DNA from: Lactifluus volemus | Lineage: Eukaryota > Basidiomycota > Agaricomycetes > Russulales > Russulaceae | Direction: 5' to 3' | Assembly (NCBI GenBank): GCA_022376515.1 | Contig: WTXI01000053.1 | Location: forward strand, 62,001-126,000 | DNA: 64,000 nt | Shown here: one piece after another, positions 24,501 to 37,256 of the stretch | Layout: each line of letters starts with the position of its first letter | Numbering within the stretch: the stretch's first letter is position 1 | Notes under the pieces: generated by a model | Databases searched by the model: none | Told to the model about the DNA's origin: nothing | What the model saw: the letters and a program-made list of their open reading frames with translations, nothing else | Made by a program: the position numbers and the translations under genes

Positions 24501-26326
24501 CATGGACAAGTACACCTGGATCCTGTCATAAAATTTCTCCGCCCCATACTTGTCAAGTGAAGGGCAGCAAATGGGAGTGCCTTCAGAGGGGACCAGCGTC
24601 AGAGAACTCCGAGAGATTTGTCAAATAAAAGTCATCAGCGAGCATACCAGCGATCCGATAGACAGGTCCCCGACGAACCCATCGCAAGAGAACTTGTTAA
24701 AGAAAAAGAAGAGAAGTCAATAAAAGAAGGTGCACATCTATGCCCCTTTTCATCCTCATTGTATGCGGACAACCGGTCCCGTCCAACCGACTCCATTTCC
24801 GGCCATTACGCGAGCGGATTAGATATGTTCCATGATGTCTAGGAGGAGAAGAGTCCTGTCAGTTTACCTTTCATGGGCCTTTACTGCTCCCGCTTGGCCT
24901 GGGGACGAAGCAGCTCTATTTGACACATGTTCCGCAGCCAATCAGCCCGATCATACACGCTGCAGTAACGCGCTGGGTTTACGGGCACGTTTATATGCAG
25001 AAAAAGGAGAGAAAGAGTTGTTCTTTCGGCGCCGCGTGAATATATCCTAACTGAACTGAGACCTTTGCACAGTTGGACATCCTGGAACGCCGAATGCGAC
25101 CTACAACAAATGTAGCCGAACGCCACAGATCAATATCCATCAACCTTATCATCTCAGGGGGAGACAATTGAAGTTGACAAACTCAGTCACCGAAGTCGGA
25201 CAACACGGACACGACTCGCTCACTGAACGACTCGCCTGGATCGTAAACGAGATGACCAGATATTTTACACTCTCTGGTACTTCGGGCCACGCACCTAACC
25301 ATATCTAGGTGAATCGTCTAGAATTTGCTGGCGCTAAAACTTGGAATTTGTTTTGACCCACTTTGATGAATATGCGTCCAGATTTCACATGATTACATGA
25401 TCACAAAGCGAAGAGGGGTGTTGAGTCGCTCGGGCCCAGTATCACATGTACAGCCAATGCTACGGTGGTGGGCCAGCGTCAATCCAAATTCATAATTCTG
25501 AAGGGCCCAACGACTTTGATCGCTGGCGCGTGTGGGAGGGTGCAGAAAGATGGACGTAGACAGTGTGTGATCGCAGAAAGTCGGCGGCGCAACGCTCCAT
25601 CGTGACATGAGACTGCTTCAAAGACCGGTCCAGAAGAAAGACGTTAGAAAATCACCGCTTGTCGTTTAACAGTCACAAGGACGTGTCTGGTGATCATTGC
25701 GTTACATCGGGCAGGGGCTCTCCGTTCAAGGTCGAGGGGCGCATCCGAAAAGTAGCTCCGCAGGTCACGGAGCAGTAGAAAGGAAACGGCGAAGGTGACG
25801 TTCTTTCACTGTTTTCTAGGACCCAGGGGAGAGAAAGGAACCGATATGCGCAGAACATCACGTTATGCATCGCCTTTTGAAGTACGTTAGTGCACTTTTG
25901 CAAGTTCCTTGGAGTGCTATTTTGTCCATTCAGCCGCCGAAGGCTGTGCTTGGCGGCTTCGAGACATTCTAGATCCAAGTTCTTAGTGAGTCGTCTAGAA
26001 GCAGCCTTAAGCGTCTCTATTCAAAATGAGAACCCCTGCTCTTCGGTTTGGGAAATATGTCAGCCAGACAATAAAAGCAATTTGAATGAAGTGAAGTGTT
26101 GTGTTGCGAACCACATGCACTGGCATGCGCGCCTGAAGTTGCAACCACGTGCAGGTGAACCTTACTTCTACGGCTAAACCCGAAAGGGCAAACAACTCTA
26201 GCCGAGATCAATGACACACAATCTAGAGAGGTTAGAGTCCACACAAGACAAAAAAAAATACAAGCAAAGCATACAAACAAAACTAAGGAGAAGATACAAC
26301 CCCCCAGCACGCGTACCAGGGTTGGC
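21575..26326. other. 4.75-kb stretch without a recognised gene
   Basis: Only short ORFs (up to about 115 codons), none with a recognisable domain, signal peptide or convincing splice structure. The first 300 bp are pyrimidine-rich 3' flank of the F-box gene. I see no terminal repeats or transposase remnants, although old unrecognisable transposon debris is possible. Confidence 0.5.
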
Positions 26327-28155
26327 TTATCGAATGTTGAACTTATCAAACGTACTCTCTTTCCTCACTGCCTCCTCCCGGCGCCCCCAGACCTTCCACA
26401 TCTTCATCGCTTCTTCACGGTAGCATATCGTAAACACCATGGTTCCATCAGGACCGAGACAACTTTGGCTGACGGTCCCCGTGTGTGCAACTACGCTAAT
26501 AAGTCGGCGCCCCGAGGGGAACGCGTGCACGCTGATAGAGTTGGTGTAGGGCGAAGCGGTAGGTTCGGGCACGTTCGGCAGGCGATCTCGGGGCTGCCAT
26601 GCAAAGCCGTGTGTGCTGAGCAACTCTCTCGAGTGCGGTGACCACTGCAAGGAATACACGCTGCTGTGCGTCGTAATCGTCTCGACTGGCGGCGGTGTCA
26701 GCGTATCGCCGAGTGAGGAAGTGCTCCATATGTGGATACGGCCGTCTGGGTATGTTCCACCTGTGGCTAGCAGATCGGGTTTCCACGGACACCATGCGAC
26801 GGCCTGTTTGTCGTCGTAAGAGAGTAGGCAAATTTGTTAGCTTTGAACACAAAGAAATTTGAATTTGGAGCAGCCGAACGCAACCCACTTTGACCGGACT
26901 CTCATGCTTCATCTTGCCCACACGAGTCGACATGTTCCGAGCATCCCACAGATGCACAGTTCCATGACAGTCCGCGCTCGCCATGAAACGTTCGTTGTGG
27001 CTCCACTGCAAGCCGTAAATTTCCCCTTTGTGCCCGCGAAACTTGTGTACCTCGTCTGGCGCACGTACGTCCAGCACCGCAAGACGACCATCCGTCCTAC
27101 CAAGGGCAAACACACGTGAGCACTGCCGCCATGCGAGCGTACTGACACTCATCCAGTCCGTGTTTGGCCATGAGCGTACGCGGCTGCGTGAGGCCGCGTC
27201 CCACACCTGTACACAACCTGTTGTCGTTCCGAGAGCCGCGTAGAGTCCCCGTGGTGCGAACACAAGAGCACGGATGCGGCCCAGACTTGGACGCGGCAGG
27301 TTGCAAAGCTGTGCAATCTGCCGCGTGTCTAGGTCTTGATAGTACACGTCATGTCCGCAGGCGACCGCAATGACATTGGTTGAGGACCAGGAGAGGGGAT
27401 ACGCCCAAGGATCTTGGGGAATTCCAGGACCATCAAGTGCAAGGATAAACTGTCTCCGCTTTCCGAGATTTGCGGCTGCTGAAGTTTGATGAACGGTTGG
27501 TTGTGAAAAGAAGAGCTGGGCCGCGCTCCGGCGCAGTGATGTGAGCATTTTGGAGTCTGGTGTGGTATTTGTTGTATCGGTAAACCGTAGGAGCCGGTCT
27601 TCTGTGAGGCCAAAAATTTTTGCCATTCGGTTTGTGCGTGGAGTCGTATTCATGGGAAAGAGGGTCTCTGGACGTGTGGCAATGAAACGGTCTGCCTAAG
27701 GAAACGTGAGCCCCAAACGAGTCGCGAGACCGATCGACAATTTGTGGAGCGGAAGACATGGAACAGCAAGGAGTTGGTGAAAGGAGGAGATTAGAAGCAA
27801 AAATCGTTGTTGTAAAAGACGTGTTTGCGTAGCAATCGGGTGAGTAGAATGAGAGGGTGGATAAGAATGTGCCAGTTACGGGTGATGAGTAATGAATTGC
27901 CTACCCTTGGTTCTGCATTAATATCAGCATATTCCTGTCTCTGTTCTGCATCTGTAGAGACATCGATCGAGCTGATGGCCTCGGAAATTCGTTGCCTCTT
28001 TGTGGAGAACTCGTTTGTGATTGATATTCGTGAACGACGCTTTCGTAAGGGTGTTTCAAGCTTGCAGTCCCGAAAAGAGCCGGGTGTCCGACTAGAGTGA
28101 GGGTGAGCGGTGATAAGAGAAACGTGGTAAGGTAGACGAGTGCATACTCTGCCAT
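26327..28155 (-). CDS. Cdc20/Cdh1-family APC/C activator, 492 aa
   Basis: Four exons: 28155-28148, 28091-27905, 27695-26889, 26803-26327 (1479 nt, in frame). The 8-nt first exon (ATGGCAGA) is followed by a 56-nt intron (GTATGC...CTCTAG). A C-box, DRFIATR, lies at residues 67-73. A seven-blade WD40 propeller follows from about 145, opening with the family pattern (LSWSSTNVIAVACGHDVYY), and the protein ends in the Ile-Arg tail (KFNIR). C-box and IR tail are the two docking elements that bind the anaphase-promoting complex in this family. It therefore probably recruits substrates to APC/C in the nucleus. The propeller is divergent, with late blades lacking usual Cdc20/Cdh1 residues, so a meiosis- or lineage-specific activator is possible. 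The 209-nt intron before the C-box contains no AG between about 27899 and its acceptor. Confidence 0.87.
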
Positions 28156-28448
28156 CTGAATTGTTGTCTTAGTGTAAAGATAGCGTGCCAGGGCCAGGGC
28201 CAGTCTGGGTCGAGGCCAACCTTAGGCCAGGTAACCCGTTTAAGGTAATAGTCCCCGTGACAACTAAATCCATCCCCGAGCCATCGACTCGGCTGTAGCT
28301 GTATCATTGTTCACTGTACTGTACTTCCAACTAAAGTTATATTCTTTGGCTTGCAATTATTACTACAACTCGTCGCGACATCCTGATACAATCCGACGCT
28401 TTCAGCCACCACCTATGATAACTCTTTGCAACCATCTAACCCCGCAGT

Positions 28449-29498
28449 TCACAGCTCTGGGATATGAGGTCAGACACTATCCAAAGCGATCAAATACGAA
28501 CGCTTACTCTGCATGGCTGCAACGTCAGAGCTCTGAACATAATCTTCAAATTCAGCAATCTTTTCTTGGAGATCATCGAGTGAGACGAGTTCATCCTCTG
28601 CGCATATTTTGTGTGAGCACAAGGATTGCAGGCTTTTCTCGCGAGAGTAAATGACTAACCAACAACAAGGGTGATCTGGAGTTTGCGAATACCATAGCCG
28701 ATGGGGACCAGTTTGCTGGCACCCCATACTAGACCTTCCATTTCGACGGAGCGCACAGATTCCTCTAGTGCTTTCATATCTGTCTCATCGTCCCACGGTT
28801 TCACCTCGAGGGTGACCACAGACTGGGTGCATCAGTGAAATTAATTAAAGGACAACCCAATAGACCAAACCACACTAACCTTGGCGATCGTCTTGGGCTT
28901 GTTCGCCTTTTTCGCGGCATACTCCGCGACACGCTCGGCCTTGATCCGCTCGGCCTCCGCGTCTTCCTCGTCATCTGAGCCAAAGAGATCTACATCATCA
29001 TCATCTCTTCTTCGGTAGCAGCGGGGGCTTTGGCAGCCGGGACCGAAGTGGTGAGCGCCTCGCCAGCCCTGGAAGAGCCCGGAAGAGATCCAAATTCGGT
29101 TTCGTATGACTGGATGTGTCTGTACCAGCGCGCTGCATGAGGTGCGGCTGCGGAATCCGGGGAACCCGAAAGCGCCTTGAAGACGTGTACATCGGCCTGC
29201 GAAGGTGTGTACCTAAAATTTAATATACACTTTTAAGTTGTGTGAATCCAGATACAAGGCAGACGATGGGAGAGAAATGGGGCAGACTGATAATCTCAGA
29301 AGGCTATAGAAATTGGTTTTCGGCACGCTTGAACGGCGGTGTCTAGTCGCCTCTTGGAAACACAGACCAAAGCGTTGAATTCATCACAGGAAGTACCGCC
29401 ACCCAATCACTCAGTCGATGTAGTCGGATGATCACTCACCCTTCAACGTAAGAGCGAGTTGCAAGATGTGCCTCGAGCTTGGTGAGATCAACGGACAT
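28449..29498 (-). CDS. Translation elongation factor 1-beta (eEF1B), about 217 aa
   Basis: Exons: 29498-29440, 29212-28880, 28822-28660, 28597-28508, 28456-28449. The product starts [20 protein letters not shown], continues with a GST-C-like N-terminal region and an acidic hinge ([15 protein letters not shown]), and ends with the guanine-exchange domain ([13 protein letters not shown] ... VAAMQKL). The last exon is only 8 nt (AG CTG TGA). It recycles eEF1A-GDP to eEF1A-GTP in the cytosol. The exons sum to 653 nt, one short of a multiple of three. The frame breaks at about 29004-29007, where one base is missing between the EEE and DDDD codons. In an essential gene this is most likely an assembly deletion, but a real mutation cannot be excluded. 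Confidence 0.9.
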
Positions 29499-29610
29499 TG
29501 TGCGTGTAGGACGAGGTGGAAAGAGGGCAAAAAAAAAAGATAAGCAAGAGTTTAGGGTAAATTACATGTATAATTATATAATAATTTGATATGACTTAGC
29601 AATAATAATT

Positions 29611-29626
29611 GTACGTACGTACGTAC
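29611..29626. repeat. (GTAC)4, self-complementary
   Basis: Four copies of GTAC form a 16-bp perfect palindrome, 113 bp upstream of the eEF1B start. It is one of several GTAC-cored palindromes in the window. Confidence 0.9.
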
Positions 29627-32600
29627 GGGTTAACTCGGGCTCGCAAGGGGCACCACTCAATAGAGTACTGTACTTGTACCAATCGAGCATCGAGAGATTT
29701 GCGGCACCGGTCTGCGGCTCTCTCATGATCAAAATCGCATGGAGTGATTGGTCTACTTTCAAATTTGGCTGGTTTCATCTCATCTCATCGATACCGCTTG
29801 CCCAGGCCCTTAGGTTCTCGCGTCCTGTCACCACGACGACGGAGCGCCTTGACTCTACAAACTTGGCAATTAGCACCAGGCCCGTGCCTAAGAAACCCTA
29901 TGCTCCCAACGTGTACAGTACATGTGGTCCACTCTCACCGGCTGAGGTGATCCTGCCTGATGGTGGACGCCACAATATACTACAATAGGTTAACGAGCTC
30001 GGATGCTGGGTGCCCATTCTAAACCCGAGCAAGCCCACGAGTACGACAAGCACAGCCTCCCTCGGCTACAATCGCGCTCGCCTAGTCCAAAGACGCCCAA
30101 CATCGGGCGCCCAAGTCCCAGTGCCACTTCAAACTACGCCTGTGCCTAACGAGCCGTCGGCAGTCAGGACCTCGCACCTACTCCCTGCGACATTAAGTAT
30201 TATTATTATTATCATCATCATTTTCGCATCTGATCCGGTGCCGAACAATGTACCGAACGTCATTATTACAGGTGCGAGACAAACGGAGCGCGCAGCCAAG
30301 TTACATTCGAACACATAAACCCGGGGCTCGCCCACGCCTCGTGACGATGGCTGACCTCGCCAAGAACCGCCGGGTGGGGACCATCGAAGACTGTATGTGC
30401 GGTTTACGTCCTTCGTGTTGCACGCCGCCCCTAACACAGTGCTTACGGGACTTGGCTTGTCATTCAAACTAAAAAGTACAGGACCGTGCCTGCCGTTACA
30501 ATTCTGATCTTTGGCGCGGAATTGGGCGGCTAATTTGTCTCGCTTCTTCCATTTAGCTGTGTAATCAAGACGAAAGAAGCAGGTACTACCGTCGCAAGTA
30601 ACGCCTTTGTTTTTCTTTTGTTCTCAGGACTTACCGACCGTGCAAACCCAAGCTCCATGGGCGGGGCGCTTCGTGCCTCACAATCTCCACCGGGCCCGTG
30701 TATTCTTGCATTCTTGGATCTATGGTGGCGCGCACGGCTTCCGGTGTGCAACAAACCTCACTCAGGGCCTCCAACTGTGGACAAAGATGAAAAATATCTG
30801 GATGGATTTCGCATCGCAGAACTGTGTCACGTGTCACGTGTCGCTAACCCGTTATGTGATGGCTCTCGGCATTATCACACTCGATGCGGATGCTGAAATT
30901 GGTTGCATTCCTCCCGGGTGCTATCCCGTCCCAACTACCTTCAATGCCGTCTCTGCGCGACCTCTGGTTGGCCCCTCTAACGTTAAGTTTTCTTTTTCTT
31001 TTTCAGATAGATGTCTAGCGAATTACAAACCCAGAGGGATGTCACCTTGGGAAATCGGGTTATCGTTGTTCCCGTCTGTCTTTTTGATCTATCGACTCGA
31101 CACAGCCCTTCCATATAGCCTGTAAGGTTTGTTGAAGGGCGAGACCGCGCCTGGATCTCCCTGTCACGCGACACTTTGCTGGTCTTGGCGACTGCTTCAT
31201 GAGAAATTCACAGGGATAGGGGCAGAGACTGAGCGTGTACTTATCGCCTCAGCAGGCCAGGCGCAATGATGAACACAATCATTTTTCTTCGCGTGGATGG
31301 CTGATAACCGTGTATTAACATGATTTATCCATGTCAAACGGCGGAGACGGGATGCCTATCACTCCCAGAGGGTTAATCTGTGGAGAGTAAGCGGGACCCG
31401 CGATGGGATGAACTTTCCCTACCCAGCAGCAAGTAAGGTAAGCAGAAAGGAGGGGGATTGGATTGATGGATGGCACTTGTACGTGGAGATTACAGCGTGT
31501 GCGTATGTGTGTGGTACGTGTGTATTCTCATTTCCGGCTGCTTCGCCTCATTTCCGCGGTTCCCTAGCTACTCCTCTTCCACCCGACTTCAACATCAGCT
31601 CCACTACCCCCTCCTTTTTTCCCGTCTCACTGATCCGCATCCCTCCGTTACCCGTTGGCTAGTTTTGGCCCGAAGAGGGGGGAGCGTGTGATAAGACGGA
31701 TGGTGTCACCCGAGATGCACGACATGCGCCGTGGGCCCGGCAGGTGTACAACAGGCGCGAAGCATCGCGCACGTTGTGACATGGACCCACGCACATATCA
31801 CAAGACACTCACCAGTGCCACGACCGTGGCGCATGGCCAGATTGAGGATAAGGAAGAAGTGCCGTAGTCGCGGCCGGAATGCGAGGGAAAGAAGAAACGA
31901 AAGGGGTTAGGGACACAAAAGGCATCTGATCTTTGATCACCGCGCGAGGCAAGACACAAACACAAGGTGAGAGGGGATGTCTTTTACTGTACCGCAAGCT
32001 ATCACTGCACGGTGCACAGTCTCTGCGGTCTGCGGTGCGTGTTACTTTCGGGTGGGTGTTCTGTCCTGATCTGCATCACGAAGCCACATGGATCTGCGAC
32101 GGACTAAAGGAGGAAGAGGAATTCCCCTTTTGTTGCATCTTTTGATGCATGCAATCTGACTGGCAGAACCGTGGGCAACCGGCAAACCGGTTAGGGGCAG
32201 AGAGGTGGATCCCTCCTCGTTCACAGCACAGCGTGCGATTGCGCCATGGCACAAACAGACAAAAACCAAAAATGAGGTGTCAAGAACATGCGTGTGGGTG
32301 AAGTTTGTTACTATACTCTCTTTTTTTTCCTTACTGTGCGTTCGGAAAGCCTGGTCTCGGAGAGAATGCGATCTAAAATAACTCTCGGAGGGGGATCGAG
32401 GGCGGAGAATTAAAAGCGGCGTCAGCGCTAGACCTATCTGGACACGAGCTGCCGAGTTGTGACTTGTAGCCTCCCCGGCCGCCTTCGAGGGTTGCAAATT
32501 TCTGGTGTGCATGTCGGCGTAGCACCGCCCCAGCTTGCACAAGCGCAGACAATTATCGGGGAACCGAGTATTGTACGTGGGTTATATTGCACGTGGCGTT

Positions 32601-32955
32601 TGATAGGATTCAACAAACTGTCAACGCCCCTCCCTCCAGTTTCCAGTACTACCCGTGTGACGAACCTAATTTTTGACAGAAGGGGGGAGATGTATGAGTG
32701 TGTGAGTAAAGAATCCCAGAGCTTTCTTCCTACCTTCTGCAGTACAGTAGATTGTTTGTCTGACCAGCCTTCCGTCAGATTGCCTTGGAACCGACCGGAC
32801 CTGGAAGCTGGGAGCCAAAAACGGACGCCCCCCGATTTGGCCCCCCACGTCCCTGAACCTGCCAAGCATTTCTATTTTCTCCACGCGTGTGAGTACTAAA
32901 TTAGCCCGATGGGGCAACCCAGAGAGTTAGGGAGGGGACAAGAAACGTAAAAAAG

Positions 32956-32985
32956 CGAGAAAACGAGAAAACGAGAAAACGAGAA
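32956..32985 (+). repeat. 8-bp minisatellite, cgagaaaa x 3.75
   Basis: Three full and one partial copy of cgagaaaa in tandem, in gene-free DNA. Confidence 0.9.
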
Positions 32986-33821
32986 GAGAAAGTTCCCGTC
33001 TTCCTTGATGTCTCAGAATCACATTGTTTTTTGCGATTAGCAGCGGCTGGTTGCTGCCTTCGCTTACTAGTGTAGCTACGACGGTTCCGAGATCGGTGTT
33101 GTACAGCTGCGCTTTGTAAGTTCAGTAGCGTGTAACGAAGTTGAGATGTAGAGGTAGTTATGACGTCACACCATGTTTTCTGCCCATTTCATTTCACCGC
33201 AGGGCGATGAGGGGCTGGGGTAGGGCTTGATTTGAAACACCCCCCTTCTGCCTGCAGGCTTCGCTGCCTCAATGGCGTGGGCCAACGGGGGAGAGCACGT
33301 TGGGTAAACAGGATGAAAAAAAAGGCGCGCATCGTAATTTTGACAGATCACAGCATTAATAATAAGGGGAAAGGGGGAAGTCTAATAATAGTCAATGAGA
33401 TGAAAAACGTGATGCGATTGAGGGATGGGTGTGTTGATCATGACGGGTCGAAGGAACCGATCGAATCGAAGTCCTGTTCTGTACTTTTTTTTTTCGGTCG
33501 TTGTTTATTCCTGTTGTAGATTGGTGCCGAAGGTGCAAGTTACAGTGGTGATGAATGGGGGACAATGAATTTGTTGTATGAATAAGCGTGTGACACTGAA
33601 CGGCCTGGGACAGATACAGTAATGAAGCAAATGAAGCGGCGGCACGCAAAGAGTAATTGAGTTTTGTTGTTGTACTGTAGGCGTCGACAGAAAGAGAAAG
33701 CGAGAAGATCCGAGTCTTCGCGGCTAGATAAGAATAGCTCATATGAAAAGGACGGTAGGTGGGGTATCAAACTGCGTTGTGTGTGCATTGTGTGGGGTAT
33801 GGTGATGATCATGACGATAAT

Positions 33822-33851
33822 GAGTGTGTGTGTGTGTATGTGTGTGTATGT
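33822..33851 (+). repeat. (TG)n microsatellite with TA interruptions
   Basis: Alternating GT/TG run interrupted twice by TA. No gene nearby. Confidence 0.9.
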
Positions 33852-34855
33852 GAATGAACCAAGATAGCTGAAAGTAGGGACCGGGCCGTCACTGCGGGCA
33901 AGGCGAACAAGTGTTATAGATTTATGAATTAGATCGAGAGATAGTGGCGCTCTCGGAGCGGAGGAGGTGCGCCAAGCCCCTCGCTGTGCGTTGTCCGGGT
34001 GGTGTTGGTTCATTTTGCCGCGGCGGCGGGGATTCGAATGCTGGGGTCTTGGCTACGCCATAAAAAAAAAAAAGAGAATACTGTAGAGTAAACAGCCCTG
34101 AATTTATTGTTACGATCGGCCAATTCCGTGGTCGGTGGGGATGAAATCTACGATCGTAATAGGTTTCCCACCGACCCAACACACCCACTCTCCATCACCA
34201 TCTCTTCCGAGATAGCCCCTCCCTTCACTGCACTTGCCTTCGCGTCTATCATACTCCTCTCACACCCATCTCCAATTCAAATAATGTCATCGGGAATTCC
34301 GACGACGATGCCCGAGTTTGTCATTGTTTTTTTTTCACGTTATTATTATTTCTCATCCTTACTCTCTACAGCTTGTTGTATTATTTAATTTAATATAAAA
34401 ATATTTTAATGCGCCCTACAACTGGAAACGGCTTCCTAGATCCCGCTTTCTATTTTTGGTAAAAATCAGATTGAGCAGACTTAACCCAAGATTACGCGTC
34501 AAACCTCCGTTTCCCTCCCTGGCTGGCTTGTGCACTGATGGCTGATTTTTTTTATTTTAATTTTATATAAATTATAATTTCTTTTTGAGCCTTCATCGAC
34601 ACTCCCCGATCTCGTCAAGTCAGATTAACACCGTGGCCGTAGCCAAATGGGTCAGCTTCACGAGCTTAGTCCATTCTCGTGTTCTCTCCTTCTCTCCTGC
34701 TGTCCTTGCCCCTGCCCTACCCTGCCCTGTCTTTGTCTTGTCCTCCCCGGCCCCGTCCTATCTCTTTCCGTTCTCTTTCTGTTCTCGTCTATGATCTTTG
34801 GCCGTCTTCCTTGGCATGGACAATGTCTATTCTCCCACCCGTACTGCGTATTGCA

Positions 34856-34875
34856 GTTCAGTTCAGTTCAGTTCA
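34856..34875 (+). repeat. (GTTCA)4
   Basis: Four perfect tandem copies of a pentanucleotide, about 300 bp upstream of F-box-like gene A. Confidence 0.9.
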
Positions 34876-35174
34876 ATCCTCATTTTACTCGTCGGCGTCC
34901 CGAAGCCAGCCGTACGTCCGCCCAGATCCACGATCTAAAGGGCAAATAATCATAATCCGACTCCGGTCTCCGTCGAGTCCGGGACTAAAGACTACGTCGT
35001 CATATTCTAACTAACTGTACAACGTCACACCACCCGGCTGGTCGGAGTCGCATCTCCAAGTTCTCGTTCAAGACGCCGCTTTGTAGAAATGAACGTCCCC
35101 TCCATGAACACATCTTTTATATCCTCTCATCTCCTCTTACCTTCCCCCATCCTCTTCCCCTTCCTCTTCTCAAC

Positions 35175-37256
35175 ATGTTCTCCTCTCCCCCTCAAGACAT
35201 CATGGAGGGGATTCTCATCTACACCCTCGACAACGACCCTCTACACTCCCCTCCTCGCTCACTCCTTCCCCTCATGCTCACCTGTCGTCGTTTCTACGAC
35301 CTGCTTCATCCGGCTCACAACCATCGTCTCTATTATCATATCTTCTTTCGCAAGTTTGACGTCGATGCCATCACTCGTCGCCTTCCCTCTTCTTCCATCA
35401 CAGCCTCTTTCTTCTTCCCCGAACTAAAGAGGCGCTTCCAAGCGTTGCGTTGTATCAAGCACGGCGATATTCACCATCCAGGTCTGCAAGACGCCCTCCT
35501 TGTAGCGTACATCATGGTCCTCGAGAATGACGTCCTCAATTATCGCCAACTTGCCGATGCCTGCCTCCCTGCGCTTCTCGACAAATACATCAAAGAGCGT
35601 TTACATCGAGGCTACAACGTCTGGCCCATTGAGGACGTTTCTAATGCCCTCGCCGTTGCCCTCTTCTGGCACGTGGCTTCACGAGGTGCGTGGCCGATCG
35701 TACTCTAACCCCTTCTTTTCGGCCATGCCGAGACTCTTCCTCCGTCAGACACCCTCAACGGAGAGTCAATTGATAGCCGCAACCAGGTAATGGATATTCT
35801 CCTGCCGCTCATCTTTTCCTGGTTCCGGGTGCGCCCGCTTCTTTCATCATCATCCCCTTTCTTCCGACCGATCGCCCCCCACTCTAGTATTCTTTCGCAG
35901 AGCAAGGCTTTGATCCATTCACCCTCATCAACCGAGGCGACTCGACATCGCACCTGTCTTCACACTCTTTACCGCCCGCACCCATGATTGTTCCGATCGA
36001 GTACATGGGCCACGCACTTCACCTCCGTCTACCCGCAATCACGCAGTCTGCGTCACTCGCATATTTCGCACGGCTCGACGAGTTCCCGCTTGAAACCCCA
36101 CGCTCTATGCGAGAACCCGATCCGATGGATGGCCAAACTGCCGAGGACATCGAGTTCTACAACTGCGCCTTCCGCACGCTCACTCCACCACACGGTCCGG
36201 GCTCTCCGAGCACCCGCAGCTGCAGTACCCGTCACGATTGGGACTGGCTGCGTGCCGTGGTTGCAGACCCTATCATTCCGGACTCAATTCAACGATACAT
36301 GCCTGGGATACTTACCGGAAAATGGAGAGGAACTTCTTCGGTGCGTCCTTTGGATGACTGGTGCTGCGGATCGAACCCTTCTCCCTTTCCTCCCCCATCG
36401 ATTTTCTGACCCTTCCTTTAGGCACCATACGATCGTGACTTCGAACGCTTCATAACTGGAGAGGCTGGTCCTGCTTCACTTCCGGGTCATGATCGGATTC
36501 CGGTCTCCTGCAACCTGAAGGAATACGTACTGTACTCCGATTCAGAGTCGTGCCCATCTGGCATCGATTTGAACGACTCGTTCGATATCCCGTTGCTCCC
36601 GCCAAAGGAATGGACCCCGACGGAGGTATGCTCATATGGGGAATGGCCCGCGTGGCATGTACGCGCAGCTGACATTCATCGTGTGACAGGACGGGATCAA
36701 GCTCTCTGACGCGCGTTCTTCCACAGCCGCGTTCTACCATACAGTCAAATCTGACCGTCCTGGTCAAGAACCGGCCAATGTGGAGTACAACTCTGAGTCT
36801 GGCGCATCTTCGGGGACGAGGGCTGAACGGGTGGTAGTGGATGTGATCCTATCAGGAAATGTGAATACCTCTTTCTTCCGCTCTCTCACTGGGACAATGT
36901 TTCCCATCCTGCCTTTCTAGACTGAACCGAAGCTCGGAAGGCCTTGGGGCGACTATGTGTTCAAGGGTCGTGTGCGGGTCTCTGACGGCCTTGTTGTGCT
37001 CGTCCGCCAATCTGTGCGTCATGCCCAAACGATTGCCTCGTACAATACAGATATCTAATGATCACTGGCAGGTTGACCAACGTCGTATGATCTTCGCTGG
37101 ATATGGTAAGCTTCAATCCTTTGTTTCTTGCAAAGCGAATGCTAATCGCTTGTGGCATCCATAGTCGTGTCTTCGCAGAACTTGGTTGGTAAATGGAAGT
37201 ACTACTCTCCTGGCGCTCAATGGGAAGGCGCCTGGAGTCTGTCCAAGGCAGAATAG
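35175..37256 (+). CDS. F-box-like protein A, 531 aa
   Basis: Eight exons: 35175-35685, 35749-35786, 35888-36340, 36422-36625, 36690-36860, 36921-37013, 37072-37105, 37165-37256 (1596 nt, in frame). Residues 1-45 look like a degenerate F-box (SSPPQDIMEGILIYTL ... LTCRRFYDLL). The C-terminal part (GRPWGDYVFKGRVRVSDGLV ... GKWKYYSPGAQWEG) matches the conserved end of gene B at 41 kb and of many agaricomycete proteins annotated as F-box domain proteins. It may be a ubiquitin-ligase adaptor, but no substrate domain is recognised. It is the upstream member of a diverged tandem pair with gene B. A CT-rich leader precedes the ATG. Confidence 0.75.

Larger units (their letters stand above)
29499..35174. 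other. 5.7-kb gene-poor stretch
   Basis: No gene recognised. The largest frame (30607-31125) has no known domain and overlaps equally open frames. A short ATG exon at 30349 followed by a good donor (gtatgt) is a weak hint of an unrecognised spliced gene. Simple repeats occur at 29611, 32956, 33822 and 34856. The last 80 bp before 35175 are CT-rich, as in a fungal core promoter. Confidence 0.5.

Noticed and set aside
27433..27759. Frame beginning MSSAPQIVDRS as the first exon of the APC/C activator
   Set aside because: Its junction to the C-box exon would need a 43-nt intron with a poor donor; the 28155-27905 exons join in phase with good signals and give the expected basic N-terminus.
29594..29627. 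(GTAC)n as telomere or centromere repeat
   Set aside because: Only four copies and no neighbouring satellite.
30607..31125. 172-codon open frame in the gene-poor region
   Set aside because: No recognisable domain, an equally open overlapping frame, and no convincing start context or splice partner.
32956..32985. Short direct repeats resembling a CRISPR-like array
   Set aside because: Eight-base units without spacers; a simple minisatellite in eukaryotic DNA.
33990..34070. Possible tRNA T-arm (attcgaatcc) on the minus strand
   Set aside because: No matching acceptor stem, D-arm or anticodon arm could be paired around it.
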